Part shown: positions 1 to 12,700 of the stretch, in pieces
Layout of the letters: each line of letters starts with the position of its first letter
Numbering within the stretch: position 1 is the first letter of the stretch
Assembly: GCA_030867875.1 (NCBI GenBank)
Contig: JAOWCC010001589.1
Span: 84,219,537 to 84,283,536, forward strand
Direction of reading: 5' to 3'
DNA: 64,000 nt
Source: Actinernus sp. WN-2022
Lineage: Eukaryota > Cnidaria > Anthozoa > Actiniaria > Actinernidae
The notes under the pieces: generated by a model
Told to the model about the DNA's origin: nothing
The model's input: only the letters and a program-made list of their open reading frames with translations
Database searches by the model: none
Program-made: the position numbers and the translations under genes

Positions 1-90
1 GGGACAGGTAAAGTCAGCGGACGAAATATCAGGGCATATTTCGACGCCACAAATAGGTTATCGTATTTATATACGATAGACTATATAACG

Positions 91-648
91 TTAATATTTA
101 CCTTTGTCAGTTATAATGTTCAATATACGAGCGATTAACATTAATATGTTACCTTTGTCAGTTATAATGTTCAATATACGAGCGATTAACATTAATATGT
201 TACCTTTGTCAGTTATAATGTTCAATATACGAGCGATTAACATTAATATGTTACCTTTGTCAGTTATAATGTTCAATATACGAGCGATTAACATTAATAT
301 GTTACCTTTGTCAGTTATAATGTTCAATATACGAGCGATTAACATTAATATGTTACCTTTGTCAGTTATAATGTTCAATATACGAGCGATTAACATTAAT
401 ATGTTACCTTTGTCAGTTATAATGTTCAATATACGAGCGATTAACATTAATATGTTACCTTTGTCAGTTATAATGTTCAATATACGAGCGATTAACATTA
501 ATATTTTACCTTTGTCAGTCATAATGTTCAATATACGAGCGATTAACATTAATATTTTACCTTTGTCAGTTGTAATGTTCAATATACGAGCGATTAACAT
601 TAATATTTTACCTTTGTCAGTTATAATGTTCAATATACGAGCGATTAA
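91..648 (-). repeat. 51-bp tandem array of exon end plus splice donor
   Basis: Eleven copies of a 51-bp unit (17 codons). Each unit holds the last 36 bp of SYMPK exon 29 ([12 protein letters not shown]) and the first 15 bp of the intron with its GT donor. The three exon-proximal copies have donor GTAAAATATT, the others GTAACATATT, except the last, GTAAATATTA. Because 51 is divisible by three the frame stays open throughout. Confidence 0.92.
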
Positions 649-720
649 CGTTTCTGCTCCAGATGGACAGTTTTCTACGAGCTGTAGTAATTCTGGCGAC
701 GCCATGCCGATAGCTCGTAC
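612..720 (-). CDS. SYMPK: SYMPK exon 29 (last in window)
   Basis: Encodes [20 protein letters not shown] then [16 protein letters not shown], matching [25 protein letters not shown]...LTDK. The donor GTAAAA directly begins a 51-bp tandem array that copies this exon end and donor. The frame stays open through all copies to position 91. The rest of the gene lies off the left edge. Confidence 0.93.
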
Positions 721-3700
721 CTAAAACACAAATAAAGCGAAATTAAACATATTGAAACCATTTCTTTTGAGCAAGTAGTTGCCCATTTCTATCTTGACTG
801 AAAAGCAACTAATTTCAATAATATGGAAAAACCATGGACATTTGGATTTCCCTGGTATTTCCATGTATTTTCCCTATTATTTCCATGTGTTTTCCCTGGT
901 GTTTCTTTGTTTTCCCTGGTATTTCTGTGTTTTCCCTGGTATTTCCATGTATTTTCCCTGGTATTTCCATGTGTTTTCCCTGGTTATTTCCATGTATTTT
1001 CTCTAGTATTTCCATGTGTTTTCCCTGGTATTTCCATGTGTTTTCCCTGGTATTTCCATGTATTTTCTCTAGTATTTCCATGTGTTTTCCCTGGTATTTC
1101 CATGTGTTTTCCCTGGTATTTCCATGTGTTTTCCCTGCTATTTCCATGTGTTTTCCCTGGTGTTTCCATGTATTTTTCCCTAGTATTTCCATGTGTTTTC
1201 TCTGGTATTTCCATGTGTTTCCATGGTATTTCCTTGTGTTTTTCAATGCTTTGGAAATCAGTCGGTTTTGCGGGGACCTGTACTTTTCGAAACTTGTGGC
1301 TAAATAAACCATAATACATTTGCTAACCTACAACAACACACAACACACCTACCCCTAGTCCTTATTAATTTATGAGATTTATGAGAGAGAGAGAAAGAGA
1401 GAGAAAGAGGAAAACGTAGCTTACACAGTAACAACACCAACACCATAATCTATTAACGAACCAGCACCAGTAATTTCATGATACAGCTATTTTAAAAAGC
1501 GTTGCTGGATCAGTAAAAAGCATTAAGTCTACGCAACAAGATCTTGAAGGAGTACCGATAGCAATCACTAAATATCTAAAACAGTTGTGCCTTGACCGTA
1601 CAGCACAATTCACTCCTTCAGTTTTGATTCTGAGTACCATCAATATGGAGGTCGAAGCAGAACTCTTTTAAATATTTAGTGAACAATCTATACCCATACT
1701 CCCTTGCGGACTTGTCGCGTAGGCTTAAGACTTTTTATCGACAACTTTGTTAAAATAGCAATATGTGAACTCACCGGGTGTTCAAGATGTCGTAAAATAA
1801 TTCTCTTAATCATCTGTGAAGAAGCCGTGTATATGACAGCCAGTCTGAGGAAGCAAACACACAAATAAATTTAGCAATATATATATCGCCGGTAAATAAC
1901 GTTTTGTTTTTTTTCTTAATCAATTCAATTTATTGTACTTGCTTTCGTTAATTCAGTCGCGCACTCGCACAAGAAGCGATTTTGAGCGTGCGACTGAATT
2001 CACTGGTAATTTTCTGCAGTTTTCCCTCCTTTTTTGAAAGGGTTTGAATACGTGTTCAATTCTAGGGTACGCCTACCTAAGAATCACGATTTTGATATTT
2101 TTTTTATTAGCTGGTCCGGATGAGAAAACACCGGACCGGGTCGCAGCGCGCGCGATTTCAGTGGATTCCGGACCGGAATAAATGAGTTATTTACCGGCTG
2201 AGAGGGCCGTATAGAGAACAACTGCGCCCGAGGTAAGTACTTTCAAGATGGAGGCTGCAGTTTGTCAACAGAGTTCCTAAGGAGAGGAATCGTTCGCTCA
2301 TTTTGATTGGCTAAAAATACATAGATTAACAGTGGTTTATTTTTTTTAAATTTGACAGCAATCGAGTGACGATGGATGTTTAATTAGTGTAGTAGTTGCG
2401 ACGTTTGCCTTACGAGTAGGAGGAGCGGGGTTCGAGTTCCAGAAATTCTCTCAATTTGTTTTACCTCACCATTTTCTTGAGAGGTTTTTCTTGAGAACCC
2501 TAGCTCTAGGCGATCTTGTTTACTGACCGGTTAGGTTTTTTTTATGGTTCAGGGTAGAGTTTTAAACTCTGAACTCTGAATTTCTAACGAGACCTGAAAC
2601 AACCATGGGGGCTGATCAAAGCCAGGTCCCGGCTAATCCACAGATCGAATTGGAATTTAGCGTGTTGGCTTTTGCGTAGGGAGGAAAACCGGAGAACCCG
2701 GAGAAAAACCCTCGGAGCAAGGGCGAGATACCAACACACTCAACTCACATATGGCGCCCCGTCCGGGAATCGAACCTGGGCCACAGAGGTGAGAGGCGAA
2801 GCGCTTAACCACTGCGCCACCCGAGCTCCCTTAGTTTTAGTTAGTTTATATTGTCATTTCATGAATTAATTAAGTGAGCGATTCCTCTCCTTAGGAGCTC
2901 GTGTTTTTCTCTATACGGACCGAGCCTAAGCCGGTAAATAATATTTTTTCCCTTCTATTCTCTTTCGATTTGAGGGACGAATTATTGAACAAACTCCAAT
3001 GAATTGACAGCATGCGCACTGGTTACCGTGACCGTGGTGAGAGATAGGAAAAAGCCGCCCGCTATAGGAACCAATCAGATCGCAGGAAATAGTATATTAT
3101 CGACCGCTCGCGCTCAACAAAAAATTATCTGCCATTTGTAAAATAATTGCATCCAAAAATGAAAGACGCATATCCTGCTATCTTCTCGGTTTTGTTTTTC
3201 ATTAAGATTTGTTCAACTATTCAGGTATAAATAATAGTGCATTGTCTACAATTTGACATTGAGCTCGAAGTTTCTATCAGCCATATAAACTGAGCGCGAG
3301 TAGTCTAATTGTTTTAGTAGAAAGCAACTAGTTGTTCAATCTTAAACTAAAACAAGATTATGTTTTTGGTATTTTGATGAATTGGCCTCACCCTCTATCA
3401 CAGAATAGGTAGCAGGTAGCTCAGCCAATCAAATAGCAGGATTCGTGTTAGAACACAAGTTGGTTTATACTAAATAAAATTAGTTACATGATGTACGTTC
3501 CAGAAGCACTAAAATTTAAAAGCTTAAGTACTTGTGTATTGGATTTCAATAACTATATAAACCTACACGCGATCGCGCGCACATTCACACAGTTAATAAC
3601 TTACTCGTGAAAGAGTTTATGATTCTGTGGTAACAGAGCGAGGTACAAATATAAACACAGCTTGATTCCTTCATCCGTCCATGCTGAAAACAGAAAAAAA

Positions 3701-6700
3701 GAGTTAAGGCGCAGATCGTGAGTCAATAATACGTCGATATTGAATCCTAATGGACAAGAGAACTATGCTTAATCACATCTTCACGTGAACATGCCTTTTG
3801 CAGGAAACAATCACGAACTAATATATCACTTCAATAACGAATGAATCCACAGCCCATGGAAAAGGCTTTACTGGTTGGCAAACAATCTTCAAAAATGCAG
3901 TTTTAGAAAGATCGACAATCGATTGGAGGTGGAAAACAACATTTACAAACAGGTTTTGATAATAACACTACTGATCTCGTACAAGCGCGTTTAAATAAAT
4001 GAAGTCATTTTTTGCCACCCAGTACAATCACGTGATTGTGTCTCTTCAGTCTCTATTCTGTCTCCATTAATGTAAACGCAGCAAAACCATAATACGATAT
4101 GGTTAAAACTGTTCCAACAGACCTAATTTCCCTTACTCAATGTTGTCCCCATACAGATCACGTGAGGTGTCTTCAGGGAATTAAAGGTTACTCAATGTTG
4201 TCCCAATACAGATCATGTGATGTGTCTTCAGGGAATTAAAGGTTACTCAATGTTGTCCCAATACAGATCATGTGATGTGTCTTCGGAGAATTAAAGGTTA
4301 CTCAATGTTGTCCCAATACAGATCATGTGATGTGTCTTCACGGAATTAAAGGTTACTCAATGTTGTCCCAATACAGATCATGTGATGTGTCTTCAGGGAA
4401 TTAAAGGTTACTCAATGTTGTCCCAATACAGATCATGTGATGTGTCTTCAGGGAATTAAAGGTTACTCAATGTTGTCCCAATACAGATCATGTGGTGTGT
4501 CTTAAGGGAATTAAAGGTTACTCAATGTTGTCCCAATACAGATCATGTGGTCTTCAGGGAATTAAAGGTTACTCAATGTTGTCCTAATACAACAACAACA
4601 ACAACAACAACAATTTACAATATAATACACAGATCATGTGATGTGTCTTAAGAGAATTAAAGGTTACTCAATGTTGTCCAATACAGATCATAAGGTGTCT
4701 TGAGGGAGTTTAGAGTGTTGTGATGGAGTTCAAGAAATTTAGGCGTTTTATCTCTGGATAAGGAGAAACACAAAAAACATTTCTCAAGGGCTTAGTCACG
4801 TGTACTGGGGGTAAGATGGGCCCTTTGCAGGAATGCAATCATGTGGTTGTACTGAGTGGCACTTGTACGAGATCGGTAGTGTTATTAGCAAAACCTGTTT
4901 ATAAATACTATTTCTACCTCCAATCAATTGTCGATATTTCAAAGACAGCGTTTTTGAACATTGTTTGCCATCCAGTAAAGCCTTTCCATGGATCATGAGC
5001 TCAATAGGTCCTATGTGTGATGATGTCACGCTATTGTGATGATGTCACGTTATTGTGATCACCACCAAGCCTCACTTTTGTGTTGAGAGGAAATGTTGTG
5101 ACAAATCAATCACAAAAGCGTGACATCGTCGTATCAGCACGTGACTGCTTCCTGCAAAAGGCCCATTCGATCTATTATTACGATTAGTATTCCATTAGAA
5201 GTCATTTTAACTCATTACAAGGAGCATGACACCTATGGAGAATGTGACTTCTAACAACTTTTTGCTTGGAGAGGATATGTTGAAGTACATGTACCTTTTG
5301 GTGGCTCTCCTGCTTGAACAGCGCAGTGTCACTAAGAAATAGCTCCAAAGAAGCCAGTGCGTGCGTCTGGAAAAGAAAACAAACATTGACAACATGATTA
5401 GTCACAGCAGGTTTTTGGCATTTTTCATTTCATTAGCACTTTGATAAGAGTTAAGAGGAAGAGAACATGGTAATCGTACAGGTACGGACATATGTGACAA
5501 CACTGTGCGCAACATTGTCGGCAGTTGTTTTAAAAAGGGGTTGACACATAAAGCCCCGGCTAACGCTCAAACATCGTATTGGCACGTCAACAATTGAACG
5601 CTAAACAATCACACTCAGACAATGTTCGATCGTTTAGCTGCTGCACATCAAACATTCAGCAAACATCTTACAAAATTGAGCCTGCAGAACGTTATTGTGT
5701 GTGAAATATCACTGAATCTCACATGTTGCAAGTCACTTTGTGATTGCCTAAATATCGCCTGCACGCGCAATTTTTATTAAAAGTGGCTAAACGATAAAAT
5801 GTTCATTGCGCAAAATGTTGAACTAGATCAAACATCAACATTTGTTGGAGATCAGCTAACAGTCATTACAAAAATTGTCATTTGTATAGCACAAATTCTA
5901 TATGAATATATTCAAATGCGCTTCACATGGTTATTATTATGATACAGACTGCTACTGTGGCGCAATGTGCTGCCGTGCAGTTTACAGTCATGAGTGATTG
6001 TTAGTACCCCAGAATACCTGGCTGTTGTGTCGTGGGACAATCCCCTACTCTTTTCGAAATAACACAACAGGTTCTTTCACGTCTCCTCGTATAGATTAGA
6101 AGAGGAAGGAGACGCTTATACCTTCCCTGCCCAAGGACGCGGCTGAGATTCGAATCCCCGACCTTCCGCACTCTAGACCGTGCTCTACCAACTGAGCTAA
6201 CCATGCAGTGAGGCGGGCACACGTCGCAATGTCGCTATTGCTGGTAATACTACGCACAATGTTACAGCGTATCTGTACATTAAGGCCTTGTATGTGCAAA
6301 AATATTCACCTCAATATCGAGTGCCAATTCAGGTCGTGTATGCAGTTTCTTGCAGAGTGGATGGCCTGCACGCGAACCTGTTCCTTCTCGTTGGTGGTGA
6401 GTTCTAGTAATGTCTGTAGTAATGATGCTGAGTGGCGGGATGCTTTAAAATCAACTCGCGTATGGTGGCGAACCCAACCTGGAGACGCTCCTATCATAAA
6501 ACAAGTGAGTGAGCGAGCAAGTGAGCGACGAATTGTAGACACGGTGAGTTCGTGGCCGGACCAATTCGCGGCCAGACCAACTCGCGGGCCGGACCAACTC
6601 CCTGGGTCTTACGACATCTGAGATTGACAAATACTTGAGCATTAAATGCCTAGCCCTCTCAGATAAGAACGATTACTGAACTACATGCTAGTGGTTTACA

Positions 6701-9700
6701 TGTTGCCGTCCTATCAATCCGAAACGTACATAGACGATATTAACACGGTGGTGTGAAGATATGAATTTTATCCTCGAGTCAAAATATTTCACGAGCGGGC
6801 GCGAGGGCGCAGTAATTTTCTTTTTATTATATGGACAATTAAACTGCTCTGAGAACTCTTCTCTACTCGATTTACTTAACGACTTTTAGATCGTATTTTG
6901 CTTTTTTGCCCGGAATGAGTTCTACACGTGGTTTATTTCTAATTAAAAAACGCATACATAATTAATGACCATTTTGTCCAACCAGATCATGGTTGCCACC
7001 CATCAGGAAAAACAACCTGACTTTTACCCGACTTTTCCCTGACCAGAAAACAATTTCACTGACCATAATAAGAGTTTGACATTCCTTCATCCAAAACAAA
7101 AGTCATTATCAAAACCTGTAGCCTCCCTCGCAGACACCTTGAGGCATGAGGGGCCATCGAGGCAACCTAAAAATAAACTTCCCCGACTTTTCCCTGACTT
7201 TGACAAGAAATATATAATTTCCCTGACCAGATATGGGAGCTCAAACACAAAGGTTCCAAGGCTCACTGTTATTCCTATGCGACCAGCCCAGCATTGTGGG
7301 ACCCAAAGTTTTGCTCAGTATTCCAACTGCGCATGTCAGTGACGCACGACATACATGTAGCTATAAACAAGCAAGTATTCGCATTTCATTAACATTTCGG
7401 AAAATTATTATCTTTAGAAGTAAAGTTTTTAAAGCTGTTTAATAAACTCGCAGTACGTGTTCTATCAGGTCTAAAAACACTTGGGCTGTGCCCTCGTATT
7501 TTTAAACCTGATAAACACTAGTGCTCGACCTTGAGCCCCATTGTTTGTACTCCTCTGATCAGGCTCTGATCCAATGTCTCAAATAAAATAAAATTAAATT
7601 AAATTAAACATTACGTAAAACACTCTCGTCCACATTACAAATGAAACTGTTTACAGGTGTGAAAGTGTGAAGCCTTGGCGTTGTTGAACCCTTATTGAAT
7701 TTTATACCATTTTGCCAAAAATGAAAGGAGAGACAAATAAAATTCAGTTAACAAATAGGTCTTGAAAAGCTGCGAGTGGATGAACAGTCGAACTGGCTTA
7801 CCAGGTCCTCGCAGTGCTGTTTGACTACTTGCATTGCACCTTCTGTTATGATAGGGGCCTCCAGGACAACACGAATGAATAACCTGTCAGCAAAGAAGGC
7901 TATAGTAAACGAGTGACAGCAGTAGGGTGGGGAGGAATTGGTAACTGATCTATTCTCCAGCTAGCCTGGGATAACTAGTTATTATACACCCAACCATTGT
8001 ATATAAGCTATCGAGCTTTCCGATTGGTTCGCTACTACTACGATATCAGCTCTTATAACCCATCAATATTTTCTCTCGTGCGCGATTGGTGGAATGCGTC
8101 ACGTGACCCGATATTTTCTCTCCGCCAGACGACAAATATCAGCGAATACACCCCCTGTGAGCATGCGCGGTTAAGGCTCCAGTAAAAGAAAGCATATAAT
8201 CTACTTTGTGGTGTTGAAATATGAACTAGTATCACGTACATGTACGGCCACACGTCCGCTTTCCTTTCAAAACCATTTACAAAAGTCACGTGATGGGGGT
8301 GGTATGTGTGTGACGTGAGCGTCCAGCCCTACTCGATTTGCTGCTTGTTGTTTTGCCGCTATTATGACAAACTAAGTGGTCATATGCTAAAAAACAATGT
8401 ATTGACTCAGTTAGGTCAGGCTGATGGGAAAATATTTGGCTCGCCGTGGCCAACTCGAAAGCTTTAGCTACTTTGGCAACAGCACACTGATCTCTAATCT
8501 CAATTTTGAATCTACTCTGTAAATATGAAGCCCTTATTTTAACTTATTTTTATATATTTATGTAACTAGCATAAAACAGTGTGAATAAATTGAACTTGAA
8601 CTTGAACTCGGTCTTTTTATACGTGCAGTAGGTCCGTACGTCATGAACTCGAGACAAAATATTATCCCGTACGGCCCCAGTCCCACTCGATCAATAAGTA
8701 CCTTGAACATTATCTGTTCCTCGAAACTCACAGTTTTCCTTGATCTTCGCTCTCAGAAACTTTTTGTTTCTCGAAACAGAAAATATCCTCGGACAAATAT
8801 CAGGGCTTATGGGAGAGCCCAGATGGCGCAGTAGTTAAGCGCTTCGCCTCTCACCTCTGTGGCCCAGGTTCGATCCCTGCATGGACGCGGCGCCATATGT
8901 GAGTTGAATTTGTTGGTATCTTGCCCTTGCTCCGAGGATTTTTCTCCGGGTCCTCCGGTTTTCCTCCCTACTTAAACACCAACACGCTAAATTCCAGTTC
9001 GATCTGTGGATTAGCCGGGTCCTGGCTTTGATCAGCCTCTATGGTTGTTTTAGGTCACACCTTAATTTATTTGTTCTTTGTGTGATAAGTATTGATAATT
9101 ATTAGAAAAATCCCTGTCAGGTAAATAAATTGACCTTCCAGAAGAATATTTTCGATAAACTGCCAGCCAGTTAGCTGGAGCGCGTCGGTCTGTCATGCGC
9201 GAGGTCATGATTTGGGCCATCCTGTACCGCTCGAAACGAGCCACAGCATTGGCTTTCGGCCAACAAAACAAAACACTCTAACCTTTAGAACGTGCAGTAC
9301 AAAAACAATAGAGCTACAGTATAATGGATGCAATTTCGCCGGGCAACAAAATGGCGCAAAGTGGGAGATGCTACTCACTTGTCCTTGGAGTCCATACGGT
9401 GCTGCAGTCCTTCTAGTATAGTAGACAAGCATTCGTCATACGAGATCAAATCAGGCTGACTGCCTTGTTGTAAGTCTTGCATGAGGTATTCCTGGTATAA
9501 CCACGCGTGGATGAGGTCGTACTGAGCGCGCGGATCCTCTTGAATATACTCATGTAATACTGAGAGAAAGGGTATTGATATGTTAGAGGACGTGAGATAC
9601 CTCATACAATAATATTTACAAGGTCAAAACGCTTATGCACTGGCATAGAGGATGATAGGGAGAACTGGATAGGTGCATTTCATATGCACACTCCTCCGGC

Positions 9701-12700
9701 TGCATGACAGCTCTATAGATACGCTGGGGTATCATAACAAAGATACCCTAGATTTATTTGACTTTTTTTGAAGGTAGCCTGCGAAACAGTTCCTCGGTGT
9801 TATTTTCAACGCAAAGAAATTGATAAAATGATTTTGGCCGCGTGAAAATGGAAAAAGGAGACTGGAACGAGAGAAGAGAATGAGGTGCAGCCATCCCTTG
9901 TACAGATGGGAAATACAGACTGGTCAATTAGTTGTTATCTCAGATTTTCTGGCCTTTCGAGAGCAGCTCTTCAAGCTCGTACGATACTTACTTTAGTTAC
10001 TTACTAATTACTTACGTTATTCATACTTATTTACCATTTTGTTTCAGTTTTATTTTTATGGAACTGTATTTATGTAATAGTTGTATTATTCTGACCTTCA
10101 TAAATTAAAGCCATGCAGAATATTTATTACATCCCGAAAAACAATTACGTATTCAAAATGGCGCTATGTTTGCAGCAAACCCCCCCCCCCCCCCCCCCCA
10201 AACTTCAAAAATCCTATATCCGCCCCTGTCGCTGTCATGTGTCACGAAATGTTGCACATTCCTCCTGCGAACTGTCGACTGATAAATGGCATCGATAAGC
10301 TATGGTGTGTTAAGAGAAGTGATCGAGCGGTTGAACGTTCGGTTAATTCAGAAAAGAATTTAGAAGAACAAAAGCAGTGAATAGCCTACATTTGTACTTT
10401 CCTGAGGAGATGTTTTGGCGGTTTTACTGACAGTAACAGGTAAAAGCCTTAGATTCTGACTACACTGACAAGAGACTTCATAAGTATAGTTTATTGACAG
10501 TGGGATAGTCGCCAGACAACTCCGTACTACAATACAATTAACTAATATAAATTGTATTCCTAACTAATGGGAAACTGCCAGATACGAAAAACCGCTTAAA
10601 CCACGAAAAAAACAAAAAACGTGGGGAAATGCGGAAACGTACTCCTCGACCTAATGCAGCAACCCGAATTCTCCGAGGGCTAGAGAACTAACAATCGACT
10701 TACTAAGTCAATACAAAGTAACCGTACTATAATCAATAAGATAAATAAAATAAATTCGAAACAAACGTGGAGCTGACTGGCCTAGAATGACTACTTTTCC
10801 CGCTAGAAGCATTATAATTTTATATGCTAGAAGCATTACCCATAATGCTATAGTCTGCTCCCCAAACCTCTTTACCGTGCCGGCAGAATATCAATTTCTG
10901 ACTATATCGCTCCTGCGTCGCTCAAACGTCAGAAATTACATTTTCCAACTGTTTGCCGTAGAAAATTTTTGATAATAATCTTAGTTAATACAACAAGTGT
11001 CTAAATTTCCAGCCAACGCAGACGTACACTAGGTTTTACAGAAACTAGTCTTTCGTTACATCTAGGACTGCGACGACTGAGCATTACTCGTAACATTCAA
11101 AGTAAAACACTATCGGCACGACGCCTACCGTGTTTGACGTCACCACCCACTTGAATCGCCAGACCAACAAGAAGCTTGATTCGCTCCTAGCGTGACAAGA
11201 GTAAGTTTAGTTATGCCAACAGCTACAAAACTCCATAAACAAATGTGAACACAACGATGCATGTATCTACCTGCGTGGTACCACTGCGAGCTGCACTATC
11301 TGGAGAGAATAATGAAATATTCAGTTCAATAACAGTGCTATTCACATCTACAGTACAAATGTATGTGACCCGTGATGTGACGTGTCGTGACGGTGACTGT
11401 CACACCATGATTCGTAAAGAACGCCTTGGCAACTGAGCCGGTAAAGTACAAGGCATGTACACATGTATGACGGATGGACGAAACACCAGCTGAAGAAAGT
11501 CTGCGTCGCGTATCCTGCATAGAGGTATAAGGGGAGGGGAGGGAGCTCGAGGAGAGGAAAAAAATCAAGGGGCGAGTGTAAGTTTACCTCCACGGCTGGA
11601 AACCGACCGAGTCTAGTGTAACCTTCAGTGAATACCGTCAAAATGCTCTGTTTTCTCTTGGAGAAAATTTGTGACTTTATCACAAATAACTTACTGATGT
11701 ACTGCTTATTGCTGAGGCGGCGCTGTGGTGCTGAGGCGGCGCTGTGGCCATGCAGTTAACACGATGGACTCGCAATCCAAGGACCCTGAGTTGGATTCCC
11801 CGTGCGCTCAACAACGTTTGTAATTAGCCTTTCTATTTGTCTCTTCGTCGACTATAATTCTTATTCAAGGGCCAATGAAAATTACTGGGTCACCAGTAAT
11901 TGTGTTTATCCAGATCATAATGGTATTTCATTCACTCTCTTTTCACTTTCTTTGACTCCATTCTGGAGTTTATTTTTGAAATATCAGATTAAGTTGATAG
12001 TTCAGTTAAAATCAGGTTCAGCTGCTTGACTCACTTTCTGCATCGATTATCCTGGTCAGAGCACTCATTATCATGTGTTGTCTGTCTTCCACGTTCATTA
12101 CTCTCGTTACGTCAGCTAACTTGAATGCTTTTATCTTTCGCATACGCTGTGAAGTAAAAAGCTCATAAGGTACAGGTATAATAATAATAACTACGCTGGA
12201 CAGGGTTTAAAGTCGCACTTGGCATTACTTAGCTCCCAGTACCTCAGTGGTTAAAGGAGCCGTCTTAACCAGTATCCTTTGCGCACTTATCAGTTGCCCT
12301 CCAATTCTGAATTAAACAAATTAAGGTATTCAGGATCTGTTGATTACCGAACGTATTTCTTCAAATCATTCTCACACTCAACTATAAAACTGAATATTGG
12401 CTTGGAGGCCATTTTATACGGCATCAAAAATGGAGGCTGAGATGGCCCCATTAAGCACCAGTCTGATGTGCGGGAGACGTGTGGGAGACGTGCGGGAGAT
12501 TGTGCGGGAGATTGTGCGGGAGGTCAAGGATTCAAACCCCGATCGGACCAACACACAACAAGGTCTTAATATAACCAAGTACAAGGTGATGCCTTGGTGA
12601 GGCAATCTCGTTATCGAACTACAAATGGTTAGAACTTCACGTCTTCTCGGATAAGGACGTTAAATCGTACGTCCACGTCGGCCTCGCATTTATTAGACGT

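Noticed and set aside
815..1319. Open frames on both strands
   Set aside because: A 22-bp tandem repeat without stops; the predicted proteins are simple repeats on both strands.
2672..2869. tRNA gene
   Set aside because: A and B boxes are present but the acceptor stem does not pair and the same body is dispersed across the window: a SINE.
5202..5405. 67-codon frame taken as a whole
   Set aside because: Only 5295-5366 has splice signals and symplekin-like sequence; the rest reads into intron.
6096..6299. tRNA gene on the minus strand
   Set aside because: The head of a SINE-2 copy; other copies share its non-tRNA tail.
11338..11683. 76- and 111-codon minus-strand frames
   Set aside because: Lie in SYMPK intron 20 without splice support or family similarity.
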